Source: Naumovozyma dairenensis CBS 421 (lineage: Eukaryota; Ascomycota; Saccharomycetes; Saccharomycetales; Saccharomycetaceae). Taken from it: DNA of 64,000 bases. Positions 11,434 through 23,545 of the stretch are shown here, one piece after another; the first letter of the stretch is position 1, and each line of letters opens with the position of its first letter. The DNA lies in contig NC_016483.1 in the NCBI RefSeq assembly GCF_000227115.2, positions 1,116,001 through 1,180,000 of the forward strand. Direction: 5' to 3'. The translations under genes and the position numbers were made by a program. The notes under the pieces are model-generated. The model was not told where the DNA came from. It saw only the letters and a list, made by a program, of their open reading frames with translations, and ran no database searches.

Positions 11434-11643
11434 TTATTTTTATTTTTTGAAGTTTTTCCCTAATGTAACTACATAGGGAAGTGATTTAGATATTGAAAGT
11501 TCATTAGATCTAAAATGAAGTCTAATTCCAAGACAGAACTTCAAAGCAAATGGACCAGTTTCTGCTACCGAAGGCTTCTGTCTATTGCATCGTAGAAAGA
11601 TAGAAACATAATTATCTTTGCGCTGAGCGGATTTTACCTTAGA

Positions 11644-14600
11644 ATGTCGAAGAATGAAGAAAATTTGATATCGTTGATTCAAGAACGCACTAGTCTTAAT
11701 GTTACAACCAATTTCTTAATAATTTTAAAGAAATTAGCTATTAGGAATAAGGGAAATGTTGATAACTTTAAGAAAAGTTGCTTAGCATTAGGTAAATTTA
11801 ACACCAGAGATGAGTTTTTGGAGAAATTATTTGATAGATTGACAAATAGCGAAGAAATACCACGCAAGGAAGCCGTTACTGTTGAGCATCATGAGAAAAA
11901 ACCGCATCCACCTTCTAGTAATAAACTTGAAGGATATCTCAAATCAACTGAACCATCTTTACCACAAAAGAGAACGAAATTCAAAGTATCATTAAATTTT
12001 GACGACAGTGGAAGCGAAGATGAAGGCGATGACGAAAACCTAGATACACTTATACCGTCTTTCAAACCAGCTAATGAACTTATATCACATCATTCTACTG
12101 ATACCCCTTTATTTAAGAGAAAACTAAATAAAGATACGGCATCTAAATTAAAGGAATACTCTCCAGCTAACGTCAAAAAATTGGAACCTAAGCTATTACT
12201 CTCGAAAAGCGACACTTCAGGAAACAGGTTGGTTAACCCATCTGCAAGGCTATCGAATAACGCCTCAAGCTTACCGCATAATAAGAGGTCTGAAAAAGAA
12301 TATATAAACCTAAATGATGACGCAAATGGAATAGAAGATGAGAAAAAGAAAATTCTTAACTCTGAGATTACAACGGATGACGTGGAATGGTATAATTATG
12401 ATGATTCTGGGGCCCCAACATCTGAAGAAGTAGAATTAATACATGAACTTAATTTCAGCAAAAAGACATCAGATAACTTCGCATCACGAACATCAAATCA
12501 AGATACTTTACATTCAGAAATTCAATTATATTCATTATCAATTGAGCAAAGGAAAAATTGGTTACCATTTTTTTTAAAGAATTATAGTAATATACATAAT
12601 ATCTCTAATTCGATGATATTGGGTTCATTTACAGAAGATCCTACTCACATCGATGGGTTAATTAATCCCTTTAGGAATCCAGGAAGTAAATTCTCTCAAA
12701 ATGCAAGATTACCAAGTAAACTGGTCAGATTAAGAAGATTACAAAATGATCAGACTGAAAAATCAAAACAAGATTCAAACATCGTAGGGACGCAGCTGGG
12801 TGAAGTTCTTGGTATAAAGCAAAGTAATTCTGATGATCTAAAAGAAAGTACATCGGAGAAGAATAATACACGACAAACAGTCGAAGAGATCAAAGAGGAC
12901 GTTAAAGCTACTAGAAGATCTTTACCTATTTATAAAACAAGATCAGATTTATTAAGAACTATTAGGGAAAATCAAGTCATTGTTATAATTGGTGAAACTG
13001 GGTCTGGTAAAACTACACAATTGGCTCAATATATATATGAAGATGGATTTTGTAATAATGGGAAAATGATTGGATGCACTCAACCACGTAGAGTGGCAGC
13101 AATGTCCGTAGCCAAGAGAGTGGCAACGGAAATGGATGTTAAACTAGGTGAAGAAGTGGGGTATTCTATAAGATTCGAAGATCAAACTTCGTCGGGTACT
13201 AAGATAAAGTTTATGACAGACGGTATATTATTACGTGAGACTTTACTCGATAACTCACTAGATAAATACAGCTGTATTATCATCGATGAAGCTCACGAAC
13301 GATCATTAAATACAGATGTGCTGCTAGGTTTATTTAAAACGTTATTGACTGAGAGAAGAGATCTAAAGCTTATTATTACTTCTGCTACGATGAATGCCCA
13401 AAAGTTTTCTAATTTTTTCGGTAATGCTCCACAATTTACAATTCCTGGAAGGACATTTCCTGTTAAAGTGATATATTCCAAATATCCTGTGGATGATTAT
13501 GTTGATGCGGCGGTAACTGAAGCTGTTAGAATCCATCTATCTACACCCATTACTAGTGGTGATATCTTAATATTCATGACTGGTCAAGAAGATATAGAGA
13601 CCGCAGCTGATTCAGTAAAAGAAAAATTACTTAATGTTTATATGAAAAAATACGGTATTTCCACGTTCGATGAAATTAATGACATTGAGATTTTACAAAT
13701 TTACTCTGCCTTACCAGCAAATATTCAAAATAAAATCTTTCAAAAATATCTAAATGAAAATAAAAGAAAAATTGTTATTGCAACTAATATCGCTGAAACA
13801 TCATTAACTATTGATGGTATTCGTTATGTTATTGATTGTGGATATTCTAAATTAAAAGTTTATAACCCAAAGATTGGTCTAGATAGTTTGACCATTACAC
13901 CAATTGCATTAACAAATGCTATTCAAAGATCAGGGAGAGCAGGCCGTACAGGTCCTGGTGTTGCATATAGATTGTATACAGAAGAGACTAGCGAAGATGA
14001 TATGTATCCACAAGCAATTCCAGAAATTCAAAGAACAAATCTTTCTAATACGGTTCTTCTATTAAAGTCATTAGATGTGGATGACGTTTTAAAATTTCCA
14101 TTTCTTGATCCGCCACCTTTACAAACTTTATTAACATCATTATACGAACTTTGGTTTAATGAAGCAATTGATAATAAAGGTGTGCTAACTCCATTAGGCA
14201 GACAAATTGCTAAATTCCCATTACAACCTTCACTTTCCAAAATACTACTAATATCATCCCAAAATGGTTGTAGTGAAGAAATGGTGACGATAGTATCGCT
14301 ACTTTCTGTTCCTCAAGTATTTTATAGGCCGAAAGAACGTCAAGAGGAATCTGATATGGCAAGGAAAAGATTTTTCATTTCTGAATCAGACCATTTGACA
14401 CTTTTAAATGTATATTCACAGTGGAAAAGCAATAATTATTCCAGTCAATGGTGCCAAAAACATTTCTTACAATATAAGTCATTAGTTAGAGCTGCTGATA
14501 TTAGAAGCCAGTTGTTAACTGTAATGGAACGACAAGGAATTGAAGTTGTCTCATCAGGTTCGGATTGGAACATAATAAGAAAATGTATTTGCTATGGATT

Positions 14601-15048
14601 TTCACAGCAAGCCGCCAAAATTTCTGGACTTGGGAAATATGTTCATCTACGGACAGGAATGGATGTTCATTTACATCCTACAAGTGCATTGTATGGGTTA
14701 GGTGATCTTCCCTCTTATGTCGTTTATCATGAGCTTTTAATGACCACTAAGGAATATATATGTTGTGTTACATCAGTAGATCCATTTTGGCTTATGGATT
14801 CTGGATTCCTTCTCTACGATATTAGAAGAAGTAAAGAAATTAAGGAGGATAAAAATGGCATGTTTGGAGGTTACTCAAATGAAGATGAAGAAACTGAAAT
14901 AAAAGATGATCTCGATTTCAAAGTTGAAAATTGTTTAAATAAAAGGAATCTTTTTCTCAAAAATTTGGAATCCTTCAATAAAAATGCAAAGGTAGAGGAT
15001 ACTGCTATGGATAATAAATTAAATAAGACAAAAAAACAAAGAGTGTAG
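11644..15048 (+). CDS. PRP16: DEAH-box splicing helicase Prp16
   Basis: This 1134-residue protein carries all DEAH helicase motifs: [10 protein letters not shown] (motif I, about residue 452), TQPRRVAA (Ia), DEAH (about 549), SAT (III, about 580), and [12 protein letters not shown] (VI, about 763), then the helicase-associated domain and OB fold ending with [17 protein letters not shown]. The roughly 430-residue N-terminus lacks an S1 domain, which excludes Prp22, and its start pattern resembles Prp16 (1071 aa in S. cerevisiae). Prp16 uses ATP to remodel the spliceosome after the first catalytic step of splicing and proofreads slow substrates. The next gene, OMA1, follows it in S. cerevisiae too (YKR086W-YKR087C), which confirms the call. 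Confidence 0.95.
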   Translation: MSKNEENLISLIQERTSLNVTTNFLIILKKLAIRNKGNVDNFKKSCLALGKFNTRDEFLEKLFDRLTNSEEIPRKEAVTVEHHEKKPHPPSSNKLEGYLKSTEPSLPQKRTKFKVSLNFDDSGSEDEGDDENLDTLIPSFKPANELISHHSTDTPLFKRKLNKDTASKLKEYSPANVKKLEPKLLLSKSDTSGNRLVNPSARLSNNASSLPHNKRSEKEYINLNDDANGIEDEKKKILNSEITTDDVEWYNYDDSGAPTSEEVELIHELNFSKKTSDNFASRTSNQDTLHSEIQLYSLSIEQRKNWLPFFLKNYSNIHNISNSMILGSFTEDPTHIDGLINPFRNPGSKFSQNARLPSKLVRLRRLQNDQTEKSKQDSNIVGTQLGEVLGIKQSNSDDLKESTSEKNNTRQTVEEIKEDVKATRRSLPIYKTRSDLLRTIRENQVIVIIGETGSGKTTQLAQYIYEDGFCNNGKMIGCTQPRRVAAMSVAKRVATEMDVKLGEEVGYSIRFEDQTSSGTKIKFMTDGILLRETLLDNSLDKYSCIIIDEAHERSLNTDVLLGLFKTLLTERRDLKLIITSATMNAQKFSNFFGNAPQFTIPGRTFPVKVIYSKYPVDDYVDAAVTEAVRIHLSTPITSGDILIFMTGQEDIETAADSVKEKLLNVYMKKYGISTFDEINDIEILQIYSALPANIQNKIFQKYLNENKRKIVIATNIAETSLTIDGIRYVIDCGYSKLKVYNPKIGLDSLTITPIALTNAIQRSGRAGRTGPGVAYRLYTEETSEDDMYPQAIPEIQRTNLSNTVLLLKSLDVDDVLKFPFLDPPPLQTLLTSLYELWFNEAIDNKGVLTPLGRQIAKFPLQPSLSKILLISSQNGCSEEMVTIVSLLSVPQVFYRPKERQEESDMARKRFFISESDHLTLLNVYSQWKSNNYSSQWCQKHFLQYKSLVRAADIRSQLLTVMERQGIEVVSSGSDWNIIRKCICYGFSQQAAKISGLGKYVHLRTGMDVHLHPTSALYGLGDLPSYVVYHELLMTTKEYICCVTSVDPFWLMDSGFLLYDIRRSKEIKEDKNGMFGGYSNEDEETEIKDDLDFKVENCLNKRNLFLKNLESFNKNAKVEDTAMDNKLNKTKKQRV

Positions 15049-15620
15049 TGGTTGGTTTTAAGAAGAGACGGCCTTTATGATGAAGTAGCTTTAAGGAATG
15101 CATTATTTAGAGAGACGCGTAAACACGTTTGTTATGCATAAATATTATTCATGAATTCTATATAAACAATTTTTAGATATACTAAAATTAAACAATATAC
15201 AGAGGTTTGTAATGAATAGGGAGACAATGGGCAAGTCGAGTCGGATAGTAAGACTGCTGACCATAACATCATTCGCTAAATATATATCAAAGTCCTTATG
15301 ATTCTTCTGCTATTTACAAGAAATCAAAACGAGCTAACATTCACAGTTCAACATAAGTATAGTTAAGTAACATAAATCCTTCATATAATGTCTAACATAT
15401 CACAGGTTTTTTATAACCACGAAAAACTCAGTCCTACTTATATACCCTGAATATCCTTACTTAGGATCTAATAGAATGTTCATTCCCCTGGAGAGTGGTA
15501 TGGCTTAGCTAACAGATTATAGAAGGGTAGAATCAGCACATATACACTTAGGCAAGATTTGAAGGCTCTATTGAATCTTGTTACCAATCATCGCGTAAAA
15601 TATGATGATGATGGACCCAT
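15049..15620. other. Intergenic between convergent genes
   Basis: About 570 bp between the 3' ends of PRP16 and OMA1; A/T-rich, no gene or repeat seen. Confidence 0.5.
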
Positions 15621-16685
15621 TCATTGAAATCTGTCGTATGTAAAACCTGGCTCAACGGGATTTTTGTCAAATATTGTATCTTGGAAAGCTTTATAATAAC
15701 CAGTAAATATACCACATTCTGATTCGTTATAAATATTATTTGCCTTTGGTAACCATTCTGAGATATTTTGTATTCTACGATCACTTGCAGGATGAGTACT
15801 TAAGAATTCCAAGCTTCTTGAGCCTCCAATTTGTTTTTCAAATGCTGACATTCTCTGCCATAACTTAACAGATTCTTCAGGATGGAAACATGCCTTTGCC
15901 ATTATCATTAAACCAATATAATCAGCTTCTGTTTCCATTTGTCTTGAGGCAGGCATTCTTAAGAGGCTATCCAATAATAATCTATTGATATTCTCTACAC
16001 CAGTGACCAGGTATAATACTAATCCAATAATTGAATATATTGGAGCTTTTGATAAATTTTCTGAAGTATGTCTGGCCAATTGATGCGCAAACTCATGAGA
16101 AAGAACTGTGGCTAACCCGTCATCATTTTGACAAATGTTTAAAATTGAGCTGAACACGAAAACTTTCCCACCAGGTAATACAAATGCATTTGGTGGAGCT
16201 CTTGGATCGTTAACAATATGAACTTTCCATTTAATTCCGTCTAGTTGACTTCTGTCTACTGTATGGTCCTTTTGAGCTGCTTCAACGATTCTTCCGAATA
16301 TGTTTTCAACCTTTTTAGCTAATGGATGATCGGATGGAAGTATACTATTCCCAGTTTCACTTAACATGGAGTTATATGTATAATTACCAATTTTCAATTC
16401 TAATGAACGAGGGATCCAAAGAAACCTTTTCCTGCCACTAACTGGCGCCTCTTCTAAATGTGTTATGTAGAACAATGATCCAGTACCAAATAATATTGCT
16501 AGGTATTTCCTCGAAGTTGGGTCTTTTAGTAATTGGGTGAATGTAATTTTTTGGTCTTGTCTATAATTGAAACGTTTATAGTAATCTGGATTGGAATAGT
16601 AATATCTTATTCGTGATCTGATTGGAGAAAAATTCCTTTGGAAAATGGACATCCTACTACTGAACCGGGAGAATTGTTTGAACAT
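15621..16685 (-). CDS. OMA1: Mitochondrial inner-membrane metalloprotease Oma1
   Basis: This 354-residue M48-family protease (345 aa in S. cerevisiae) shows the zinc motif HEXXH as LSHEFAHQLARH near residue 200, and the downstream Glu ligand in METEADYIGL near residue 255. The N-terminus is rich in Arg, Ser and Phe without acids, a mitochondrial presequence. A hydrophobic stretch near residues 58-75 (YLAILFGTGSLFYI) is a membrane segment, and a second hydrophobic stretch lies near 220-233. Oma1 cleaves misfolded or stress-marked inner-membrane proteins and overlaps with the m-AAA protease. Convergent with PRP16 and upstream-adjacent to TVP38, as in S. cerevisiae. Confidence 0.95.
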   Translation of the reverse strand: MFKQFSRFSSRMSIFQRNFSPIRSRIRYYYSNPDYYKRFNYRQDQKITFTQLLKDPTSRKYLAILFGTGSLFYITHLEEAPVSGRKRFLWIPRSLELKIGNYTYNSMLSETGNSILPSDHPLAKKVENIFGRIVEAAQKDHTVDRSQLDGIKWKVHIVNDPRAPPNAFVLPGGKVFVFSSILNICQNDDGLATVLSHEFAHQLARHTSENLSKAPIYSIIGLVLYLVTGVENINRLLLDSLLRMPASRQMETEADYIGLMIMAKACFHPEESVKLWQRMSAFEKQIGGSRSLEFLSTHPASDRRIQNISEWLPKANNIYNESECGIFTGYYKAFQDTIFDKNPVEPGFTYDRFQ

Positions 16686-17262
16686 ATTGTAAAATCTTTT
16701 ATCTATTGGTTATGATATTTAAGTATATAGTCTTGAAGTCTTGTGTAACCCTTTTTAGCTCTTGTTTGTCTATGTACTCATTCTTGAATGTATATTTTGA
16801 GAAGCTTCTTCTTGTTATCTAATCAATCATAAGCGATAATCTGATATGGACGAAACGGAACATGCTAAACATGGTCCAATTGAGCATGCATCGGTATAAA
16901 TCAAGGCTTCCAAGTCGAAGCGGTCTGTCGATAGCTGATAACCAATCAAATAAATCAGTTCATCTGAAGAGGAATTCAAAAATGTGGTTTTGAAACAAAG
17001 AAGATATTTTTTTAATGTAACTATGGTAAAGTACTTGTAAGTAGAAGAATTATATAAATATAGCTTACATATCTTTTTCGCCGATCATAATAATATTTAT
17101 AAATAAATAGAGATCTATTATAGAATACAGTTGTCTATCAACAGAGTAACACTTACTTATCCTTCTAATAGACGTTGATTTTAAACCACTATTCACTATA
17201 TATAACGCTTCTTTTTCTCTTTTTATTTTATGTGACCATAATAATACTTGGAATAGCTTAGT
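16686..17262. other. OMA1-TVP38 spacer
   Basis: 577 bp holding the OMA1 promoter and the TVP38 3' end. AT-rich, no gene seen. Confidence 0.5.
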
Positions 17263-18279
17263 TTAAGTTTCAAATGAAGGATCAGAAGCCACAATTGATG
17301 TTGTTGTTGTAGTAGTCGTTGTTGAACGTTGATGCTGACCATCAAAGTTTCTTAGTTCTAAATATCTTTTTTTTGTCTTATAATACAATAACCATGCGGT
17401 CAACATGAAGACTAACATTGTTATCACGATACTTAAGAAGTCAAACAATCTCGAACTTGTTGAATCAGATTCTCCCATACTTTTAATTCTTGAACCGATA
17501 AACAAATAAATTAAAACTTTTGGAGTTGTTATAAGATTAGCTATAGTGAAATTTCTGATGGAAATACCATAAATACCAGCAATAGCACCATTTGTAAAGG
17601 AATATGGGAAAGGACAAAGTCTCAATAAAGAGAGCATCCAATAACTTTCATTTTCTTGTAAGATAGAAGCTAATGCTTCAAATCTTCTATTTGCATGGAC
17701 CAACTTTTCGGCTCTTGAATGTAATATAGTTTTGAAAGCCGTAAATGAGGCTACTGAACCACATACGGTTCCAAAGGATAGTAAGATCCAACCATGGAAA
17801 GTAACTCCATAAAGCAAACCTGTAGCGGTCGATAGGAATGAATAACCAATTAATGGAGGGAATGCCACGATAAATAATAATAACAATAATATCGGTTGTG
17901 TTGATTTTTTCTCAGATAATTCGTTTGAGACATCCACTAGTTTATTTAGGATTTTATTATGGAATACGAGTAATAAAATCATTAGAATTAACTGTATTAT
18001 TCCTAAAATGACTAAGATTATACGTTGCCATAGTGGTAATGAATAAAACCTATTAAGTAGATTGTATGCCGATTTCTTAAGATTTAATATGATACGTTGT
18101 CTGGGAGTCATTTGATATACATCGAGAAAATCATTATCTAGATCTAGATCTAAATTAGTGGCAGCTATATTATCCATTGCATCTCCATCTTCTAAATCTC
18201 TGAAATATGAGTCGAATTCATCAATTGAATTAGTCGAATTGTCGACATTTGGAGTAGTATTATTAATAGTACCGCCCAT
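17263..18279 (-). CDS. TVP38: Golgi membrane protein Tvp38 (VTT domain)
   Basis: This 338-residue protein (337 in S. cerevisiae) has an acidic cytosolic N-terminus, a basic helix (RQRIILNLKKSAYNLLNRF), then several membrane segments (about residues 84-108, 127-150, 156-180, 220-255 and 280-302). The VTT/SNARE-associated (DedA-like) core is visible as GLLYGVTFHGW, FGTVCGSVASF and LRLCPFPYSFTNGAIAGIYG. Members of this family include lipid scramblases, and Tvp38 localises to late-Golgi (Tlg2-containing) vesicles. A Thr/Ser-rich tail with eleven consecutive Thr-rich residues ends the protein. Gene order OMA1-TVP38-TGL4 matches YKR087C-YKR089C. Confidence 0.94.
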   Translation of the reverse strand: MGGTINNTTPNVDNSTNSIDEFDSYFRDLEDGDAMDNIAATNLDLDLDNDFLDVYQMTPRQRIILNLKKSAYNLLNRFYSLPLWQRIILVILGIIQLILMILLLVFHNKILNKLVDVSNELSEKKSTQPILLLLLFIVAFPPLIGYSFLSTATGLLYGVTFHGWILLSFGTVCGSVASFTAFKTILHSRAEKLVHANRRFEALASILQENESYWMLSLLRLCPFPYSFTNGAIAGIYGISIRNFTIANLITTPKVLIYLFIGSRIKSMGESDSTSSRLFDFLSIVITMLVFMLTAWLLYYKTKKRYLELRNFDGQHQRSTTTTTTTTSIVASDPSFET

Positions 18280-19117
18280 TGCTTCAATAATTATTTGATT
18301 TTTACTCCTTGGTTAGGAACTGAACAAAAAAAAGGGTAATTTTGTTAAGGAACCTTGGAATTTCACTTTAAAAAAATATAATTAATTTTCGAATTAAAAG
18401 CGATAGAAAGCAAACATATAAAACGCTAACGATCTGGTAGATTTTGTTTATCTGATTACAGGGCCTGATAATTGTCGTCAGAAGATATTGTAATCCCTTT
18501 GAATTTTCAGGTCGTATAAATAAATATTTAACCTTAATTGAAATATTCTGGAAATATTTGTTACTTACGTTTGCAAATAATAAAAAGAAAACTCATTTTC
18601 TTTTTTGTTTGTTTTTCAAATTGTATACCCTAGGGTAAAAGCAAATTGATTTACGTTAAGCCCTTATTATAGCCACTATAGGGTTAATTACACGAATTAC
18701 TGGCCACAAAAAACACCCCTTTAAATCACGACGCAACTACTCGTAACAGTAGAGTGACTATATACTGTATAGTAATCTGAAAGACCTGTTGACGATATCA
18801 TGAGAGGATCCAAAATAATTGGGAAAACCAACATAGTTGTCTTTTGACTTGGTATCCCGATCGAAGGTAAAACTAGTAGACGTTCCTCGATTTCTTTTGA
18901 AACAGTTCTATTGCAAGAACAAGGTCCATATCGAATAATACTACGAAGTTATGTCTCAGTTTAACTTACTTACAAAAAAACAATAGGTGTTGACTTTTCT
19001 TCATTAATTAAGATATTATTATTATATAAGTATATATTAGTTGAGTGTCACTAGTAGTTATCGAAGCGCAATACTATGCAAAAAAGGTTCCATGTGTTTT
19101 TTTGTTTTTTTCTTTTA
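18280..19117. other. TVP38-TGL4 spacer
   Basis: 838 bp with the TVP38 promoter and the TGL4 3' region. No gene or repeat beyond A/T runs is seen. Confidence 0.5.
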
Positions 19118-22100
19118 TTAACTTGATGAGGAATCATCGGGTGATACGCTGGAAGTAATTGATCTTCTTCTCGTACTAGAATATTCACTATTGTTCCTTC
19201 TTAGTTCTGGTTGAAAGTGTCTAACCGTATTTTTATTACTTTCTCCTGATGTTTGGTCTAATCGTCCATCAGCACTATTCCGTCTAGAGTTATCAGGATC
19301 TTGATTATTTAACTTCTCTTTCAATAATTTACTATTACTTTTGTTATTATTATTATTATTATTATTATTGGTGATGTTGTTGTTATTGTTTTCGAAAGAA
19401 TGTTTGACCAGATTATATTTCCCATTTTTCTTCACGTAATGATGATGATTATGCAATGGCATATTTTGATATCTTCTTTTATTGTAGCTTGGTGAAGTTA
19501 TTAATGGATCAATAAATTTCACGTTGGGCATTAGAGTAGTGACTTCATTTGTTGTTGCCATCGGTGCTGATTCAATACGATAATCATCCATTGCCTTTGA
19601 TACAGAGATAGATGCGGATTCAGCTGGTGACAATAATGGTAACTGATTTTTTCGAGTATGTGAACTACTGCTACTACTACTTGTTATGTTACGTGTTCTT
19701 GGTGAATCTTGAGTTGCTTGTCCAGGGAAAAATAAGTGACCTGTATTACCTTTTTTTAAGACAGGATTATATCTGTTTGTGTATCTGTTTGTAAATATAG
19801 AACCTGGAGATGCTGCTGATAATGATAATGATTTAAGATTATGTCTTTTATTATTATTATGATTTACTCCAGTATCTGATTGTCTACGTCTATGAGTTAA
19901 TGATAATCCTGATCTTCTTTGAAATAATGGATATGTGGGTGAAGAATTTAAAAAATGTTCTTCAGTGGATGTTTCACGATTATAATCATCGATATCTCGG
20001 ACATCTTCGATATCGACGTCAACATCATCACCATTAGCATCAGTAGTATCATCACTATTGTTGTGGTTCTTATTGTTATTTCTTTTATTATGATTGTGGT
20101 GTCCACTGCCTTGTATATGATCAGATAGTAATGATAAAGATTTTGCAGATTCTGATTCAATCAAGTTATCATCTAATACATTAGAATAATTATCATTCAG
20201 ATTTGAATTTGAAGTTGAATTTGAATTTGAATTTGTATCATTTAAGGTTGTTGTTATTTTTTCATTTCCTAATTGATTTAATGCGTCGATGGTAGTTGGA
20301 GTATCATTATCGTTAATAATAACACCATTTTGAACCATACGTTCTTTTGAGATGATATTTGCTTTAATTAAACCAACTGGGATATCTGCAAATTGTAATG
20401 GATTTTTAATTGATGATGATACTATAATTCTTCCCTTTAAGTATGAGATCGCTTTATCTAAAGCAAATTCTTGAAGACAATGATTTTCAATGATGGAAAT
20501 TTTTGGCCATGTTGCCTTTGCACCGTTAGTAATTTCACGTAATAAAAATGGTCTAGTTGGATTTGATAATAATTCATTAATTCTTAATAAGAAATTCAAA
20601 TCTGGTAATATAGTTATATCACCTGAATATTGTTGAGATAAAACGGATCTAAATTTAGTTAATGGATTTTTCGCTAATCCAATTTCACTCCCCATTTCTA
20701 ATAAGTGAATAATTTCATTTGACATGAATCCATATATTTTAGATAAATTTTGTTTCAATCTTGCACTAAATTCATCTTCAATTTCTCCACCAACACATGA
20801 TACTGATAATTTCAAAAATGGTACCACATGGACGTTAACTTGACATGCAATGATATGATCTACGTTAAACATTTCTGAAAGTCTTGATATGGGTAAATCA
20901 TTATCTACAGAACCATCCACAAATTTCACTGATGAACTACCTGACCATTCCTTTTTTTCACCTGTTTTCAAATCCTTTTCATAAAGAGGACTTGATGGGA
21001 AAATACCAGGTAATGAACATGAAGCACATACAGCGGACCAAATTAGAACATTTGGTGCTGTTAAACTATTTAATAATCTTGGTTGTTCGAATAAAGATGC
21101 AGGAGATACTGTAATATTTAGAATTTTCCCCGTTCTATTATAAGCTTCTCTAAATGTTAAATCACCAAGGAAATCGATCATTGTATTTATTAGGTGCTGG
21201 TTATTAAACCATGTCCCATTTTTGAAAAATCTTGAAATTTTTATTAATAAATTTTCACTTTCACTTTTCCTTTTATCATCTTGGAAAATATTGAATTCAT
21301 TTTCCACTACATGATTTAATAAATCTGGGATTTCCTCTTTATGATGAGTGGTAAGGATACTTGCCACTATAGCGCCTGCACTACTACCACTTATGACTCT
21401 TGGTAAAAGATCTAATTCGAATAATGTAGTTAAGACTCCAATATGGAATAAACCAAAAGTACCTCCACCTGATAGGACCAATGCAGTTCTACCGATATTT
21501 CTTCTAGTTTGTTGTAAGATTCCCAAAAGGTAATCATCTTCCAAATCACAATCTGATTCTAATAAAGTTTCTAATGATAATCTTGATTCCTTTAAATATT
21601 CATCAATTAAATATTTCGTACCAATGTGAGAATGTCTATATAAATTGACATTCCCAATGTTCCCAATATTTCTAACCCAATTTATTCTAATTAAGTATAA
21701 TAATTGAGAGTAATTTTTAGATAAACGGTTTAATTTCATATCTGTAGTTAAATTTTCAATCAATTTAAAATCATACAAAGTGGATTCTTTAGTTTCTTTC
21801 CATTCATTTTTGTTAGTTAAATCATCTAATTTTAGGCATGTATTTTTCCAATCTGAATAAGATGTAGCGGTTTGCTTTTCTAAAAGTGTTTTATCTATTA
21901 ATAATGATCGTTGATAATCTGCTTTGAATAAGGTATAAATAAATGATTTACATCGTGCCATTAATAAGTTGTACATATTTTCATTTGAGTTCTCTGTGTT
22001 ACTGACGACAATGTTTTTATAATAATCTGGCTCTTCATTTTCTATTTCTACTTCTACTTCTACCTCTGTGTCACTGTTATCTAATGATTCTCTTTTTGGG

Positions 22101-22294
22101 GGCAATTGTTGTAGTTGTAATTGTAGTTGTTGTTGTTCTTGATGCTGCTGTCGTTGGGTGTCATCATTCTCTTTTGCCCCTTGGTCTTGATCTTGATCCT
22201 GTTCTTGATAGTAAGTTTCTATAATATGTTGAGTGAAGGGGTAAATGTACCTCTGAAGGGTCAAATTGGTGTCCCTTGATGCAGTTAGATTCAT
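19118..22294 (-). CDS. TGL4: Triacylglycerol lipase Tgl4
   Basis: This 1058-residue patatin-like lipase (910 aa in S. cerevisiae) breaks down triacylglycerol on lipid droplets and also has phospholipase and steryl-ester activity in yeast. The oxyanion motif GGGTFG lies near residue 275, the nucleophile motif GSSAG near 304, and the dyad Asp in FVDGSVDNDLP near 465. The region from RNIGRTALVLSGGG onward is almost unchanged from S. cerevisiae. The extra length comes from an acidic/Gln-rich N-terminus and from C-terminal insertions of Asn, Asp and Ser, including a nine-Asn run near residue 980. The S/T-P-rich tail is where S. cerevisiae Tgl4 is phosphorylated by Cdc28, so cell-cycle control of lipolysis may be kept. 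Confidence 0.96.
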   Translation of the reverse strand: MNLTASRDTNLTLQRYIYPFTQHIIETYYQEQDQDQDQGAKENDDTQRQQHQEQQQLQLQLQQLPPKRESLDNSDTEVEVEVEIENEEPDYYKNIVVSNTENSNENMYNLLMARCKSFIYTLFKADYQRSLLIDKTLLEKQTATSYSDWKNTCLKLDDLTNKNEWKETKESTLYDFKLIENLTTDMKLNRLSKNYSQLLYLIRINWVRNIGNIGNVNLYRHSHIGTKYLIDEYLKESRLSLETLLESDCDLEDDYLLGILQQTRRNIGRTALVLSGGGTFGLFHIGVLTTLFELDLLPRVISGSSAGAIVASILTTHHKEEIPDLLNHVVENEFNIFQDDKRKSESENLLIKISRFFKNGTWFNNQHLINTMIDFLGDLTFREAYNRTGKILNITVSPASLFEQPRLLNSLTAPNVLIWSAVCASCSLPGIFPSSPLYEKDLKTGEKKEWSGSSSVKFVDGSVDNDLPISRLSEMFNVDHIIACQVNVHVVPFLKLSVSCVGGEIEDEFSARLKQNLSKIYGFMSNEIIHLLEMGSEIGLAKNPLTKFRSVLSQQYSGDITILPDLNFLLRINELLSNPTRPFLLREITNGAKATWPKISIIENHCLQEFALDKAISYLKGRIIVSSSIKNPLQFADIPVGLIKANIISKERMVQNGVIINDNDTPTTIDALNQLGNEKITTTLNDTNSNSNSTSNSNLNDNYSNVLDDNLIESESAKSLSLLSDHIQGSGHHNHNKRNNNKNHNNSDDTTDANGDDVDVDIEDVRDIDDYNRETSTEEHFLNSSPTYPLFQRRSGLSLTHRRRQSDTGVNHNNNKRHNLKSLSLSAASPGSIFTNRYTNRYNPVLKKGNTGHLFFPGQATQDSPRTRNITSSSSSSSHTRKNQLPLLSPAESASISVSKAMDDYRIESAPMATTNEVTTLMPNVKFIDPLITSPSYNKRRYQNMPLHNHHHYVKKNGKYNLVKHSFENNNNNITNNNNNNNNNKSNSKLLKEKLNNQDPDNSRRNSADGRLDQTSGESNKNTVRHFQPELRRNNSEYSSTRRRSITSSVSPDDSSSS

Positions 22295-23545
22295 ATAATA
22301 TATCAGAACGGTTCAAGCAAATTTATATAGTTGAAAGCGGAGGAATGCGTTTAGTGTAGTGGGTAATGACAGATATGGTAGAAAGACAAATAGAGAGAGA
22401 GAGATATGTGTTAAATGATGCGATATTGGTTTGGTTTGTGTTTTCAATGTAAGGATTTGAACGTATTGGATTGAGTTAGTTCAGTTCAGCTGTGGTAAAG
22501 GTTTTCCTTTTTGTCTCGCTTGTTCTTCTGTTTTCAAAATAGCTAGCTAGTTATAAGTATTATTGATCTTTCCACTTAAAACTGTTCCACCCTTTGTTAC
22601 TCCGCTCCACTTTACTGTACTCTAAGACCCACTCTATACTAGGTATATATATATATATATATATTATGTGATATTATGCCTGATGCGGATATGCTATGAT
22701 ATGAATTCTTCCTTAATTAGTTCAATATAGATAGTGTGGATAGCATACGTAGTATATAATATAATATAATATAATATAATATAATATGGTATGCCCTGAA
22801 GGAGAAACGCAAAACCGGAAGACGAAAGAAGAGACGGCGCGAGGTTCACGGCGCGAGAAAAACTCAGGAATTAATAGGGTTTGCTAAACGGCATTAGAAA
22901 AGGGTAAAACAGCGCAACCCTTGAAGGGAGCCCAGGCCCTCAAGAATGGACCAGACGAAACGCGACACGAAAACGTAACGTGTTTATTCCTTTAATTTTT
23001 TGTTTCGCGTTTATTCCCCATCGCCAACTGCTACTCCAAGTGCACGTGCCAGAAAGACAGACTGGCAGACAAATCGGAATTTTTCTAATTTCCAGATCTC
23101 CAGATTCCCAGATTTCCATTTTCTTCGGAAGTTGACGCGAAGCATTATATTCCATGTGTTATGCTATGCTATGGTATGCTATGGTATGGTATGGTATGCT
23201 TTCATATCAGTCGATGTTGTGAAGAACATTTTGATGTTTACACGGTACATCTGCCAATAACAGTATAACAAATATCTGTTTGTTTTGCTGAAGGTGCAGT
23301 TCCTTCATCGTCATACCTACATACATACATACATAAATACATACATACATACATACATCCATACGCTACTTTTGTACTCTATTGCACAAAGTGCCCCAGA
23401 TAACCTTTCGCGTGTCTTCCAGAATCTTTTTATGAACTAGTATTGAATACTGTTATTGAAATTCATCGGTAGTTCCAGATACACAAACAGATATCATTTT
23501 TTAGTTTATTTTTATTCTTATTTTTACCAAGACCATTGACAAATC
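22295..23545. promoter_or_regulatory. TGL4/PXL1 divergent promoter with SBF-type sites
   Basis: The shared 1.25-kb promoter has three CRCGAAA cores (SBF/SCB type): 22966-22972 on plus, 23003-23009 on minus and 23406-23412 on minus. There is also a CACGTG at 23043-23048. It carries many simple repeats: TA at about 22643-22665, a 5-bp ATAAT array at 22755-22787, a CTATG/GTATG array at 23157-23200 and an ACAT array at about 23318-23358. The G+C is locally higher around 22840-23010. Confidence 0.5.

Noticed and set aside
11644..15048. PRP22 instead of PRP16
   Set aside because: No S1 RNA-binding domain in the N-terminus; the N-terminal pattern and the OMA1 neighbour fit PRP16.
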